Assembly: GCF_006542335.1 (NCBI RefSeq)
Contig: NZ_CP032485.1
Coordinates: forward strand, 529,501-593,500
Source: Neokomagataea tanensis
Lineage (GTDB): Bacteria; Pseudomonadota; Alphaproteobacteria; Acetobacterales; Acetobacteraceae
Direction of reading: 5' to 3'
Length of the DNA stretch: 64,000 nt
Positions within the stretch are counted from its first letter, which is position 1, and each line of letters begins with the position of its first letter. The notes under the pieces were generated by a model. The model was not told where the DNA came from and searched no databases. It saw only the letters and a program-made list of their open reading frames with translations. Shown one piece after another: positions 1-8,994 of the stretch. Position numbers and translations under genes: made by a program.

Positions 1-2032
1 TTTCCTGACGAAACTCGGTTACAACACCCGAAAGGTCATCCAGAGCCATGTATTCGCGGCGCTGTGCGTACACTTCCTTACGCTGATCGTTCATGACGTC
101 ATCGTATTTAAGTGTATTCTTACGCATGTCGAAGTTACGAGCTTCTACGCGTTTCTGAGCCGTTTCGATGCCCTTATTCATCCAAGGGTGGACGATTGCC
201 TCACCCTCTTTCAGGCCCATTTTCTGCATAAGGCCACCCATACGGTCGCCCGAGAAAATACGGATCAAATCATCTTCAAGGGAGAGGAAGAAACGGGAGT
301 TACCCGGGTCCCCCTGACGTCCAGCACGGCCGCGCAGCTGGTTATCAACCCGGCGGCTTTCATGCCGCTCGGTACCGATAACGTATAGACCACCCGACGA
401 CATCACCGCTTCATGACCCTTGGCCACTTCCTGCTGAATACGCTCAGCAATACGGGTCAATTCACCTTCGTCCTCTACGCCTTCGCTTGAGGCATGGATC
501 ATCATCTCGGTGTTACCACCAAGCTTAATATCCGTGCCGCGCCCTGCCATATTCGTAGCAATCGTAATCGCGCCCGGGGCACCAGCCTGCGCAACGATAC
601 TCGCTTCTTTTTCATGGTGGCGGGCGTTTAGAACGCTGTGGGCGATCTTTCGCTTGTTCAAAAGCGCGGAAAGATATTCACTTTTCTCAATAGAAGTCGT
701 CCCAACTAAGATCGGCTGACCTTTTGCGTGGACTTCTTCAATCAAGTTGGCGACAGCGTCATATTTCTCAATGGCCGTGAGATACACTTCGTCATCTGTG
801 TCCTCACGACGGACTGCACGGTTTGTTGGGATTTCCACAACTGTGAGGTTGTAGATTTCAGCAAACTCATCAGCTTCTGTCATCGCCGTACCGGTCATGC
901 CAGACAGCTTCGGATAGAGACGGAAATAATTCTGGAACGTAATGGACGCCAGCGTCTGATTTTCCTGCTGGATTTCCACGCCTTCTTTCGCTTCAAGCGC
1001 CTGATGCAAACCGTCAGAATAACGGCGGCCATCCATCATGCGTCCCGTAAACTCGTCAATGATAACGACTTTACCGTCACGTACGATGTAATCCACATCG
1101 CGCGTGAAAAGCGTGTGCGCACGCAGCGATTGCTGCACGTGATGCACCACAGCTACGTTGTGAATATCGTATAGGCCGCCTTCTGGCATGACCTCCGCAT
1201 CCCGCAGCAGGGCTTCGACGGCGTCTGACCCTGTCTCGGTCAGCGTAACATTCTTCTGCTTTTCATCTTTATCGAAAGCGTCAGGCACCTGCACTAGGCG
1301 CGCAACAACGGCATCCACAGAGCGATACAGATCGGAGCTATCTTCTGCCGGACCGGAAATGATCAGCGGCGTTCGCGCTTCATCGATCAAAATGCTGTCC
1401 ACCTCATCCACGATCGCGTGGTTGAAAGGACGCTGCACCATATCGTTCAGAGAATACTTCATATTATCACGAAGATAATCGAAGCCGAACTCGTTGTTGG
1501 TACCGTAGGTGATGTCACACGCATAAGCTGCACGGCGTTCATCGTCAGACAAATTCGGGATGATAACGCCCGTCGTCAAACCGAGAAAACTGTACAAGGC
1601 CGACATTTCTTCTGCGTCACGCGAGGCAAGATAGTCGTTGACAGTTACGACATGAACGCCTTTGCCAGTCAGCGCATTGAGGTAAACGGCCAGGGTTCCA
1701 ACAAGCGTCTTGCCCTCGCCCGTCCGCATTTCTGCAATGCGGCCGTCATTGAGCACCATGCCACCAATAAGCTGGACATCGAAATGGCGCTTGCCCAGCA
1801 CTCTGCGCGCCGCTTCACGGCACACAGCAAAGGCTTCTGGCAAAAGTGCATCGAGCGTTTCGCCTTTCGCTAACCGCTCACGAAACAAAGTAGTGCGCTG
1901 GCGCAGCTCATCGTCTGTCAGTGGCTGAACCGATGCCTCAAGAGCATTGATTTCAGGCACACGGCGTTGATACGCCTTGAGCATACGATCGTTAGCGGAG
2001 CCGAAGACGGCGCGGGCGAGGCGTGCGAACAT
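1..2032 (-). CDS. secA: Preprotein translocase ATPase SecA (3' end outside window)
   Basis: Motor ATPase that pushes unfolded preproteins through the SecYEG channel at the inner membrane. Reading the minus strand from the ATG at 2032 gives about 677 codons that run off the left edge; full-length SecA is about 900 residues, so the C-terminal third is missing. Visible landmarks are the Walker A motif MRTGEGKT (about residues 102-109), Walker B IVDEVDS (about 207-213), and the helicase motifs [14 protein letters not shown] and [11 protein letters not shown] further on. The start has AAGG six bases upstream. The gene is divergent from the peptidyl-prolyl isomerase at 2347. Identity is certain; only the end is unseen. 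Confidence 0.98.
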   Translation of the reverse strand, partial: MFARLARAVFGSANDRMLKAYQRRVPEINALEASVQPLTDDELRQRTTLFRERLAKGETLDALLPEAFAVCREAARRVLGKRHFDVQLIGGMVLNDGRIAEMRTGEGKTLVGTLAVYLNALTGKGVHVVTVNDYLASRDAEEMSALYSFLGLTTGVIIPNLSDDERRAAYACDITYGTNNEFGFDYLRDNMKYSLNDMVQRPFNHAIVDEVDSILIDEARTPLIISGPAEDSSDLYRSVDAVVARLVQVPDAFDKDEKQKNVTLTETGSDAVEALLRDAEVMPEGGLYDIHNVAVVHHVQQSLRAHTLFTRDVDYIVRDGKVVIIDEFTGRMMDGRRYSDGLHQALEAKEGVEIQQENQTLASITFQNYFRLYPKLSGMTGTAMTEADEFAEIYNLTVVEIPTNRAVRREDTDDEVYLTAIEKYDAVANLIEEVHAKGQPILVGTTSIEKSEYLSALLNKRKIAHSVLNARHHEKEASIVAQAGAPGAITIATNMAGRGTDIKLGGNTEMMIHASSEGVEDEGELTRIAERIQQEVAKGHEAVMSSGGLYVIGTERHESRRVDNQLRGRAGRQGDPGNSRFFLSLEDDLIRIFSGDRMGGLMQKMGLKEGEAIVHPWMNKGIETAQKRVEARNFDMRKNTLKYDDVMNDQRKEVYAQRREYMALDDLSGVVTEFRQE

Positions 2033-2346
2033 GCTGAACCTTGAATGCCGGGGCCTGAATCATTCCCCCATTTCCGACCGAAACGAAGGCACAACCCAAG
2101 CTAAATCTGTTTTCACGTCGTGTCGGAAATAGGACCCGGACCGCGTCTGGTCAATGCAGAGCAGCCCAAAACCAACCGGAAACGCATTTATTGTTCCATT
2201 CAACACGACAAAAAACCTCCCCGATAGTCCCTTTTCGCTTCCATGTGACCGAATAGTAACAGAGGACACCCTTGCGGGGATCTCTCGGCTTTGTCATGGT
2301 GCTGCCCTGTTGTTCATCCTCACTTATGTTGGTTCGAGGTATTTTC
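2033..2346. promoter_or_regulatory. Divergent intergenic region secA / PPIase
   Basis: A stretch of 314 bases between the divergent secA and peptidyl-prolyl isomerase starts, so it must carry both promoters. Short open frames here have no ribosome binding site and no recognisable product, and I treat them as chance. I could not assign a specific -35/-10 pair or operator with confidence. Confidence 0.4.
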
Positions 2347-3276
2347 ATGCGGCTTAACCGCTCTCTTCTCGCTGGTGCAACGCTCCTCACGGCAGCGTCA
2401 TTCGTTCTTTCTCCTGCTCACGCTGCGCCAGCTCCTGCGGCTGCACCAGCACAGGCACCTACAGCGGCACCAGCCGCTCCCCCGAGCCCAACCATGGTTA
2501 TTGCCACGGTCAATGGCGAAAAAATCACATTTGGTGACGTCCAGCATGCTGCATCAAGCCTGCCTCCACAGGCACGCCAGCTGCAGCCTTCCGTCCTGAT
2601 CCCGCTGCTCGTCAACCAACTCGTTGACCAAAAAGCCATTCAGATGGTCGCCAACAAGGAAGGTTTGCAAAACAAGCCTGACGTTAAGGCAGCCATGGAA
2701 GCAGCTGCTAACGGTGCGCTGCAAAACGCTTACCTAGAAGAAAAAGTTGCACCTCTGGTTACGGATGCAGCGCTGCAGGATTATTATCAGGCGCATTACG
2801 CAAACCAGAAGCCTGAAGAAGAAGTTCACGCACGCCACATTCTTGTAGAGACCGAAGCGCAAGCCAAGGACATCATCAAGCAACTTAACCACGGTGCGGA
2901 CTTCGCAAAGCTGGCAGCACAATTGTCCAAGGACAAGGGTTCTGCTGGTGCAAATGGCGGCGACCTTGGCTGGTTCAAGAAAGGCGACATGCTGCCAGCA
3001 TTCTCTGAAGCGGCATTCTCCATGAAGCCAAACTCCATTTCACAAACGCCAGTGCATACGCAGTATGGCTACCATGTCATTCAGGTTCTGGGCTCACGCA
3101 CAGCACCAGTTCCGACGTTTGAGCAACTGCACGATCAAATCCGTCAGGAAGTCATCCGTGATCAGGTGCGCACTGTTGTGCAGAAAGCTGAAGCACAGGT
3201 AAAAGTGGTTCACTTTGACGCGCAGGGTAAGCCCATCACGGCAGCACCTGCTCAGGCTGCGCCTGCTCAGAAGTAA
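2347..3276 (+). CDS. Periplasmic parvulin-type peptidyl-prolyl isomerase (SurA/PrsA-like)
   Basis: A 309-residue exported foldase predicted to catalyse prolyl cis-trans isomerisation during folding of periplasmic or outer-membrane proteins. The ATG at 2347 is preferred because it begins a clear signal peptide (MRLNRS, hydrophobic stretch, cleavage after SPAHA) and has GAGG upstream; an upstream in-frame start at 2272 would add 25 unlikely residues. After an Ala/Pro-rich linker comes a SurA-N-like helical region (about 50-165) and a parvulin domain (about 170-265) with the hallmark HARHILV, GGDLGWF and GYHVIQV motifs. The tail is again Ala/Pro/Gln-rich. argJ follows 30 bases downstream and may be cotranscribed. 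Confidence 0.92.
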   Translation: MRLNRSLLAGATLLTAASFVLSPAHAAPAPAAAPAQAPTAAPAAPPSPTMVIATVNGEKITFGDVQHAASSLPPQARQLQPSVLIPLLVNQLVDQKAIQMVANKEGLQNKPDVKAAMEAAANGALQNAYLEEKVAPLVTDAALQDYYQAHYANQKPEEEVHARHILVETEAQAKDIIKQLNHGADFAKLAAQLSKDKGSAGANGGDLGWFKKGDMLPAFSEAAFSMKPNSISQTPVHTQYGYHVIQVLGSRTAPVPTFEQLHDQIRQEVIRDQVRTVVQKAEAQVKVVHFDAQGKPITAAPAQAAPAQK

Positions 3277-3306
3277 TCGTTATTCGTTCACACTGTTAGG
3301 TACATC

Positions 3307-4542
3307 ATGGCTACGCCTCTCACTGTCTCCCCGCTCGCCCGTCCTCTTCCGGACCTTGCAACAGTGGAGGGTGTGCGCCTCTCAGCCGTGGCAGCTGGCA
3401 TTCGTTACGCCGGCCGTACAGACCTGATGCTCGCGGAGTTTGTTCCCGGAACAATCGCTGCGGGCGTGTACACCAAAAATCTCTGCCCTGGCGCACCAAT
3501 TGACTGGTGCCGTCAGGCTTTGAAAACGCCGACTGCGCGTGCCTTATTGGTCAATGCGGGCAATGCAAACGTCTTTACAGGCCGCGCAGGCCGTCAAACG
3601 GTAGAAGACTGTGCTGAGGCTCTAGCCGCGCACCTGTCCTGCCCAAAAGATGAAATCTTTCTTGCTTCAACGGGCGTGATTGGCGAAGTCCTTCCGCCAG
3701 AGCGCATCATCAATGCCCTCCCCGCAGCGCAGCAAGGCCTCTCAGCTGATCACTGGGAACAAGCAGCCCGCGCTATCATGACCACGGATACGTTTCCCAA
3801 AGCCGCACGGCGCGACATTACGATTGATGGCACGCCCGTCCGTATCCAAGGCATTGCCAAGGGCTCCGGCATGGTAGCCCCAGACATGGCAACAATGCTT
3901 GCCTATGTCATGACAGATGCCAGCCTCCCACAGGACGTTTTACAGACGCTTCTCTCGCGCTTCAGCCAAAAAAGCTTCAATGCCATTACCGTGGACTCGG
4001 ATACATCGACGTCCGACATGCTCATGGCCTTCGCTACACAGCAGGCACAGCACAGCAAAATCACGGATGCTGACGCTCCGGCCCTGTCCGAATTCCGCAC
4101 AGCCCTGCAAGAGGTCCTTCAGGAACTCGCCCTCCTTGTTGTGCGTGACGGCGAAGGCGCGACAAAACAAATCCGCATTGATGTCACAGGCGCAACATCC
4201 GACATTTCGGCGCACAAAGTCGCTCTTAGCGTTGCCAATTCGCCTCTAGTAAAAACAGCTATCGCTGGAGAAGATGCGAACTGGGGCCGCGTCGTTATGG
4301 CTGTGGGCAAGAGCGGTGAACCAGCTGACCGTGACACATTGGCTGTCGGTGTCGGTGGTGTGTGGATCGCGAAAGAAGGTAGTGTCGTACCAAATTACGA
4401 CGAGACCCCCGTAGTAGCCCACATGAAAGGGCAAGAAATCGACATCACGGTAGATCTCGGCCTCGGTTCAGGCTCAGCTACTGTCTGGACCTGTGATTTA
4501 ACACATGGCTACATTGATATTAACGGCTCATACCGCAGCTAA
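3307..4542 (+). CDS. argJ: Bifunctional ornithine acetyltransferase / N-acetylglutamate synthase
   Basis: Catalyses the acetyl-recycling step of arginine synthesis: transfer of acetyl from N-acetylornithine to glutamate (and in bifunctional forms acetyl-CoA to glutamate). The 411-residue protein has the usual family length. The self-cleavage site lies in KGSGMVAPDMATML, where Thr196 should become the N-terminal nucleophile of the beta chain after autoproteolysis. The conserved ANWGR and the ending DINGSYRS are typical. GTTAGG lies upstream of the start. Downstream (4543-4689) is a noncoding leader before ndh with a short GTTCCA/TGGAAC hairpin. Confidence 0.96.
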   Translation: MATPLTVSPLARPLPDLATVEGVRLSAVAAGIRYAGRTDLMLAEFVPGTIAAGVYTKNLCPGAPIDWCRQALKTPTARALLVNAGNANVFTGRAGRQTVEDCAEALAAHLSCPKDEIFLASTGVIGEVLPPERIINALPAAQQGLSADHWEQAARAIMTTDTFPKAARRDITIDGTPVRIQGIAKGSGMVAPDMATMLAYVMTDASLPQDVLQTLLSRFSQKSFNAITVDSDTSTSDMLMAFATQQAQHSKITDADAPALSEFRTALQEVLQELALLVVRDGEGATKQIRIDVTGATSDISAHKVALSVANSPLVKTAIAGEDANWGRVVMAVGKSGEPADRDTLAVGVGGVWIAKEGSVVPNYDETPVVAHMKGQEIDITVDLGLGSGSATVWTCDLTHGYIDINGSYRS

Positions 4543-4689
4543 ACACTTCATTTTACACAATCGAACGGCTGTCTTTTAAGCTCGTTCGTACACAAGAACG
4601 GGAGCGGGGGTTGCTTCGCTTCGGTTCTGATTCTAGCACAAACCATGTTCCAGCTTCGTGGAACGGACGGGTATAGAGGAAAACGAATC

Positions 4690-5919
4690 ATGGCTTCTCA
4701 AACGCATGTCGTTGTTCTCGGGGGCGGCGTCGCAGGCCTTGAGGCGGCATCTTCACTCAGCAAGAACAAAGACCTTGCTGTAACACTCGTGGACCGCAGC
4801 CCGGTTCACTACTGGAAACCTGCCCTCCACGAATTCGCGGCTGGCACCATGCGCCATGACGGGAACTGCGTTCCCTTCACCGAAACCGCAACGAAAAATG
4901 GTTTTACGTTTGCGCAGAGCGTTCCAACAGCAATCGACCGCGCAGCGAAAACCGTTACCCTCGAGAACGGCACAACTCTGCCCTACAGCAAGCTCGTGGT
5001 CGCACTCGGGTCGAGCGCCAATGACTTTGGCATCCCCGGCATCGTTGACCATTGTCGCTTTTTGGACAGCCTGAACGACGCTGACACACTCTACGCCGCA
5101 TTTCGCGAGGCAGCACAGAGCGCCCGCGCAAACGGCAAGAAGCTAACCCTCGGTATCGTTGGTGGCGGTGCAACGGGCGTGCAGCTCGCAGCAGAATTTT
5201 GTAAATCTCTTGATAAAGCAGTCGGCTTCGGTCCGGCAGTTCGCCGTGAGCTGCTTGATGCCGTGCTGATCGAGACTGGTCCGCGCATCCTACCCGCCTT
5301 CCCGGAAACCGTCTCGACAGAGTCCGCTCAGGAACTCGAGAAAATTGGTTTCTCGGTCCGCACGGGCGCAATGGTGGTCAGCGCTGACGATACAGGATTT
5401 AACCTGAAGTCTGGTGAGCATATCCCCTGCGACCTTCGCATCTGGGCCGCAGGTGTCCGCGCGTCCAATGCAACCAGCCTCCTTGATGGCTTGGAGCGCG
5501 GCCGTTCAGGGCAACTCAGCGTCACGCCGACCCTGCAAACAACCCAAGACCCTGACGTGTTTGCTATCGGCGATTGCTCCCGTATCGATAGCGCCCCTCT
5601 TGCACCGACAGCACAAGTAGCAAGACAGCAGGGCGAATATCTTGGCCGCGCCCTGCCGCAAATTGTTGCTGGCTCAACGCCTCCAGCCTTCGCGTATCAT
5701 GACCGCGGTGCGGTGGTTGCACTTGGAAACTACAACGGCTGGGGCATGTTCGACCCTCAGCGTGGCTTCGGTGGCGGACTTTTGAGTGGGCTTTTCGCCC
5801 GTATCGTGCATGAAGGTCTTTACCGCCAACATCAAGCTGGCGTGACAGGTCTTTGCAAGGCTCTAAGCGAAACATTGCGCGAGCGCTTTGCACCAGCACG
5901 CCCTGATCTAGGCGGCTAA
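4690..5919 (+). CDS. ndh: Type II NADH dehydrogenase (NDH-2)
   Basis: Single-subunit, non-proton-pumping NADH:quinone oxidoreductase at the cytoplasmic face of the membrane, a central respiratory entry point in acetic acid bacteria. The 409-residue protein starts at 4690 (MASQTHVVV), preceded by AGAGG; an in-frame start at 4645 would add 15 non-conserved residues. The FAD Rossmann motif GGGVAGLEAA is at residues 10-19, the NADH-binding motif GIVGGGATGVQLA near 155-167, and the second FAD motif FAIGDCSR near 295. The C-terminal region has Gly-rich and amphipathic stretches as expected for membrane association. A hairpin follows the stop codon at 5932-5970. Confidence 0.93.
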   Translation: MASQTHVVVLGGGVAGLEAASSLSKNKDLAVTLVDRSPVHYWKPALHEFAAGTMRHDGNCVPFTETATKNGFTFAQSVPTAIDRAAKTVTLENGTTLPYSKLVVALGSSANDFGIPGIVDHCRFLDSLNDADTLYAAFREAAQSARANGKKLTLGIVGGGATGVQLAAEFCKSLDKAVGFGPAVRRELLDAVLIETGPRILPAFPETVSTESAQELEKIGFSVRTGAMVVSADDTGFNLKSGEHIPCDLRIWAAGVRASNATSLLDGLERGRSGQLSVTPTLQTTQDPDVFAIGDCSRIDSAPLAPTAQVARQQGEYLGRALPQIVAGSTPPAFAYHDRGAVVALGNYNGWGMFDPQRGFGGGLLSGLFARIVHEGLYRQHQAGVTGLCKALSETLRERFAPARPDLGG

Positions 5920-5931
5920 AACAAACTCGGT

Positions 5932-5970
5932 GGTAAGGTGGACTTTCTCTCAGGAAAAGCCCACCTTACC
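5932..5970 (+). terminator. Perfect 10-bp inverted repeat between ndh and dioxygenase gene
   Basis: GGTAAGGTGG (5932-5941) pairs exactly with CCACCTTACC (5961-5970) around a 19-base loop whose outer bases can extend the stem (CTTT/AAAG). There is no T-run after it, so it is not a classical intrinsic terminator. It ends six bases before the likely ATG of the next gene, so it may either end ndh transcripts or control translation of the dioxygenase. Confidence 0.55.
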
Positions 5971-5976
5971 AGTATT

Positions 5977-6729
5977 ATGACGACTCCTGACACGCATGCC
6001 ACATTAAACGGCCCCTTTGATCCGGCCGTTCAAAACAGCCTAGAACTCAAGGGTTTCGCGCGTGTCCCACACGACGTCATGCGCCCTGCTCTGGAACAAC
6101 TCGGTCTAAAAGACTGGGCCTCATTTGCCGAAAGCTGGAATCACCTCGGCTTAGACCGCTACATGGCGGATGCCGGGCGCTATCGCAGGCGCCGATACGC
6201 AACTTTTGCGGTCGACCAGACAACCATTACCCCCAAACAGCGCCAACCTCATTACCAAAGCCGCGACCATAATATTTTGAACGGTGGCATCCAACGCTGG
6301 TTTAAAGCCATTGAGCCGCGCGTCGCTGCTCACCCGGCGATGCATGCGGCCATTCGCGCCATTGCATCCCTTGCCTACGCGTTAACACCCGCCGAGAGTC
6401 GGCCCCACACATGGCACGCAGAAGTTCATCAGTTCCGAATCGAAGCGCTACCCGATGAAGCGGGCCAACCAACGCCCGAGGGTATGCACAAAGACGGTGT
6501 GGACTGGGTATTGGTGCTCATGATCAATCGTAGCAACGTAGAGCAAGGCACGACCACTATTCACGATAACGAGCAAAACCTTCTCGGCTCTTTCACCCTT
6601 ACAAACCCACTTGATGCTGCGCTTGTTGATGACCACCGGGTGTTCCATGGCGTTACGCCCGTTACGCCAATCAATCCGGCGCAACCTGCCTACCGTGATG
6701 TTCTCGTGATCACATTACGGCACGAATAA
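5977..6729 (+). CDS. 2OG-Fe(II) dioxygenase family protein (PF10014-like)
   Basis: A 250-residue protein resembling the 2OG-Fe dioxygenase family that includes bacterial free amino-acid hydroxylases such as L-isoleucine 4-hydroxylase. The iron ligands can be seen as the HxD pair His171/Asp173 in GMHKDGVDWV and the distal His224 in RVFHGVTPV; the Arg of DVLVITLR is a likely 2-oxoglutarate ligand. The ATG at 5977 is chosen over a GTG at 5938, which would put codons through the hairpin stem; neither has a good ribosome binding site. The substrate is unknown. No amino-acid pathway genes flank it, so hydroxylation of a free amino acid is inference. Confidence 0.8.
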   Translation: MTTPDTHATLNGPFDPAVQNSLELKGFARVPHDVMRPALEQLGLKDWASFAESWNHLGLDRYMADAGRYRRRRYATFAVDQTTITPKQRQPHYQSRDHNILNGGIQRWFKAIEPRVAAHPAMHAAIRAIASLAYALTPAESRPHTWHAEVHQFRIEALPDEAGQPTPEGMHKDGVDWVLVLMINRSNVEQGTTTIHDNEQNLLGSFTLTNPLDAALVDDHRVFHGVTPVTPINPAQPAYRDVLVITLRHE

Positions 6730-6749
6730 CCCCCACCCTCACCACAAAA

Positions 6750-6793
6750 TGAAACTGATCCATACTATGTGCTATATACTCACTTCAGTTTCA
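6750..6793. repeat. 9-bp inverted repeat upstream of secreted protein gene
   Basis: TGAAACTGA (6750-6758) and TCAGTTTCA (6785-6793) form a perfect inverted repeat with a 26-base AT-rich spacer, ending 25 bases before the next start codon. It could be a terminator for the dioxygenase gene or an operator for the next gene. The wide spacing favours a protein-binding site, but this is inference. Confidence 0.4.
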
Positions 6794-6818
6794 CTTTTTA
6801 GCCAAGGCTAGACGCTCC

Positions 6819-7334
6819 ATGTTCCATCGCCTGCTGTGCGCTGCCCTGCCCCTTCTTGTCGTTGCTACAATCAGTGCCCCTGCGCAGGCCCGCCACCGTG
6901 CGACGCGTTCGCACAGCGCTGCATCCATATATCCGGCTCCGGTTATTTTGGCGGCCCACCCCGGAACGGCTTTGGATCATGACGCGCGGACGCTTAACGA
7001 AGATGATCTGGCTGACGCTGCAAAGCACCACGACTTTCCTGTGGTACTTGTAGGCTCTGCTCCGCTTTCGTCCAAAAAAGGAGACGAAGCCCTCTTTGTC
7101 CAATTACAGTCGGCGCGACTCTGTGGGTCTGCAGGCTGCACAACTTCAGTTTACCTGCGCCACGATAATAACTGGACGACCGTTCTAGACTCCGTGAACG
7201 GCGACATTTCTGTTTTAGGCACGAGCCACCGGGGCATGAAAGACCTACAAGTCGGCCGCAATGATCGCTGGATTTGGGATGGCAGCCAGTATCAGGACAC
7301 GCTGAACTCACCCGCTATGCCGAATATACGCTAA
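6819..7334 (+). CDS. Small exported protein of unknown function
   Basis: A 171-residue protein that I do not recognise. It starts with a good signal peptide (MFHRLLCAALPLLVVA, cleavage after APAQA) followed by a basic/Ser-rich linker. The mature part contains a compact region with a Cys pair (SARLCGSAGCTTSVYL, about residues 97-112) that could form a disulfide, followed by aromatic repeats (NNWTTVLDSVNGDI, NDRWIWDGSQYQ). It is probably periplasmic. It stands alone between an inverted repeat and a tRNA gene on the opposite strand. Homologues with the same CGxxGC spacing would support a disulfide-bonded fold. Confidence 0.75.
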   Translation: MFHRLLCAALPLLVVATISAPAQARHRATRSHSAASIYPAPVILAAHPGTALDHDARTLNEDDLADAAKHHDFPVVLVGSAPLSSKKGDEALFVQLQSARLCGSAGCTTSVYLRHDNNWTTVLDSVNGDISVLGTSHRGMKDLQVGRNDRWIWDGSQYQDTLNSPAMPNIR

Positions 7335-7346
7335 TTTTAAGGAAGC

Positions 7347-7420
7347 TGGAGCGGGTGAAGGGAATCGAACCCTCGTATGCAGCTTGGGAAGCTGCCGTTC
7401 TACCATTGAACTACACCCGC
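7347..7420 (-). tRNA. tRNA-Gly (anticodon CCC)
   Basis: On the minus strand the sequence folds into a full cloverleaf: acceptor GCGGGTG/CACCCGC, a D-loop with AATGGTA, anticodon stem GCAGC/GCTGC closing loop TTCCCAA (anticodon CCC, reading GGG), and T-arm with TTCGATTC. The discriminator base is T and the 3' CCA is encoded (7347-7349 on the plus strand reads TGG). Length is 74 bases including CCA. Confidence 0.97.
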
Positions 7421-7545
7421 AGACACCCGGATCTATAATCCTATCACTGCAAAACTGCAATCTCCTTCCCGCATATATATACTGTTGACGACAGTATAAA
7501 ACTCCGCTCATAGTCCATGACTGTGGAAGCCTTAAAGGCCTAACC

Positions 7546-7602
7546 ACCCTCGTGATTTGAGCGGCCGGCTTGCGGCGAGGTTAAAAAATTGCGCTAAAGA
7601 GG
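7546..7602 (+). ncRNA. SAM-II riboswitch upstream of metZ
   Basis: The leader contains the conserved core of the SAM-II class: GTGATTTGA after stem strand CCTCG (7548-7552), GGCCGGCTTGCGG, the closing strand CGAGG (7576-7580), TTAAAAAA, and GCGCTAAAG, which forms the pseudoknot with the loop. SAM-II elements are known mainly upstream of methionine-synthesis genes in Alphaproteobacteria, which fits the metZ gene 95 bases downstream. SAM binding is expected to hide the ribosome binding site or otherwise lower expression. Confidence 0.9.
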
Positions 7603-7697
7603 CCCTGAGGTTACCCCGATTCCCCAGGACTTCCACGGCCCACCACAGGCGCAAAATCCCTATGCGGGATTCTGCCCCAACGGAGGGACTGACCCTA

Positions 7698-8891
7698 ATG
7701 CCATCACATGACTGGAAAACCGCGACACGCCTCCTGCACGATGCCCCGAACCGTACACCATACGGCGAGACGTCTGAGGCACTTTTTCTAACATCCGGCT
7801 TCGTTTACGACAGCGCCGAGCAGGCAGCAGCCACCTTTACCGGCGACGTAGAGCGCTTCCAATACTCACGCTTCGGCAATCCTACGGTCGATACATTCCA
7901 AGAACGCCTCGCCTTACTTGAGGGAGCAGAGGCCTGCATTGCCACCTCAACAGGCATGGGCGCAGTATCATCCGCCATTCTTTCACATGTGAAAACAGGT
8001 GATCGCGTCGTTGCGTCACGCGCGCTCTTTGGTTCTTGCTACTGGATCGTAACGTCACTCCTGCCTCGCTACGGCATTGATATCGAACTCGTCGATGGCA
8101 GTGACCACGATGGCTGGAAGAAGGCTTTGTCTAAGCCTACAGCCGCTGTTCTTATTGAAAGCCCATCAAACCCAATGCTGGATGTGTTGGACATTCAATT
8201 CATTGCAGATTTGACGCATGAGGCAGGCGGCCTGCTCATGGTGGATAATGTGTTCGCCTCTCCTCTAGGCCAATCACCACTGAAGCTCGGCGCAGATGTA
8301 GTGCTATATTCCTGTACCAAACATATTGATGGTCAAGGGCGTGTCTTGGGCGGTGCTGTCCTTGGCACCAAAAGCTGGATCAGCGAGACGCTCCAACCTT
8401 TCACCCGCAACACGGGAAATGCTCTTTCTCCCTTCAATGCGTGGGTTTTACTTAAAGGCCTCGAAACCCTGCAACTACGCACGGAAGCAATGGCGCGCAA
8501 TGCCGCGCAAGTCGCAGATGCCCTCGCCGAGCTTTCTGGCGTAAAAACGGTGCGCTACCCGGGGCGGGCGGATCATCCGCAAGCCTCTCTTGCCAAAAAA
8601 CAAATGAGCAATGGTGGCTCTCTCATCGCCTTCGAGGTCGAAAACGGACAAGCTGGAGCATTTGCCTGCCTTAACGCGTTCTCCCTTATTGCCATTTCGA
8701 ACAACCTCGGAGATGCGCGCAGCCTCGCGACACACCCGGCAACAACCACACATATGCGCGTTGCTGCGGAAGAGCGGGCACGGCTTGGGATCACCGACGG
8801 GGTTATTCGCCTTTCCGTCGGACTGGAAGACCCTACAGACCTGATCAATGATCTACGCATCGGTGCCGCTGCAGCACAAAAGAGTTCATAA
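7698..8891 (+). CDS. metZ: O-succinylhomoserine sulfhydrylase
   Basis: PLP enzyme that makes homocysteine directly from O-succinylhomoserine and sulfide, in the cytoplasmic methionine pathway. The 397-residue protein from ATG 7698 has GGAGGG ten bases upstream. In-frame upstream starts (7557, 7662) are rejected because the first would translate the riboswitch. Cys/Met-metabolism PLP fold features: YSRFGNPTVD, substrate/PLP motif at STGMGAV, SPSNPMLDV, and the PLP lysine in YSCTKHIDGQGR. The closing region THPATTTH and IRLSVGLED is typical. The SAM-II riboswitch upstream supports methionine control. Distinguishing MetZ from MetB/MetY rests on overall resemblance. Confidence 0.93.
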   Translation: MPSHDWKTATRLLHDAPNRTPYGETSEALFLTSGFVYDSAEQAAATFTGDVERFQYSRFGNPTVDTFQERLALLEGAEACIATSTGMGAVSSAILSHVKTGDRVVASRALFGSCYWIVTSLLPRYGIDIELVDGSDHDGWKKALSKPTAAVLIESPSNPMLDVLDIQFIADLTHEAGGLLMVDNVFASPLGQSPLKLGADVVLYSCTKHIDGQGRVLGGAVLGTKSWISETLQPFTRNTGNALSPFNAWVLLKGLETLQLRTEAMARNAAQVADALAELSGVKTVRYPGRADHPQASLAKKQMSNGGSLIAFEVENGQAGAFACLNAFSLIAISNNLGDARSLATHPATTTHMRVAAEERARLGITDGVIRLSVGLEDPTDLINDLRIGAAAAQKSS

Positions 8892-8994
8892 CATAACCTG
8901 ACATCTGCATGGCCCTGCGCTACAATTGGGCCATGCAAGATAAACCATCCCCCCGCAACTCGTCACCGACCCGGAAACGGCCTTAGCCGAGGCG

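Noticed and set aside
728..1873. Plus-strand open frames of 148 and 151 codons opposite secA
   Set aside because: They are antisense shadows of secA; no ribosome binding site or recognisable product, and secA codons explain the bias.
2060..2390. Short minus-strand frames in the secA/PPIase intergenic region
   Set aside because: No start signal or homology, and the region must hold two promoters.
7347..7420. tRNA-Gly as an integration site
   Set aside because: No integrase gene or duplicated 3' tRNA end was seen on either side.
7557..7697. N-terminal extension of metZ through the riboswitch
   Set aside because: The extension would translate the SAM-II core, and the ATG at 7698 has a proper GGAGGG.
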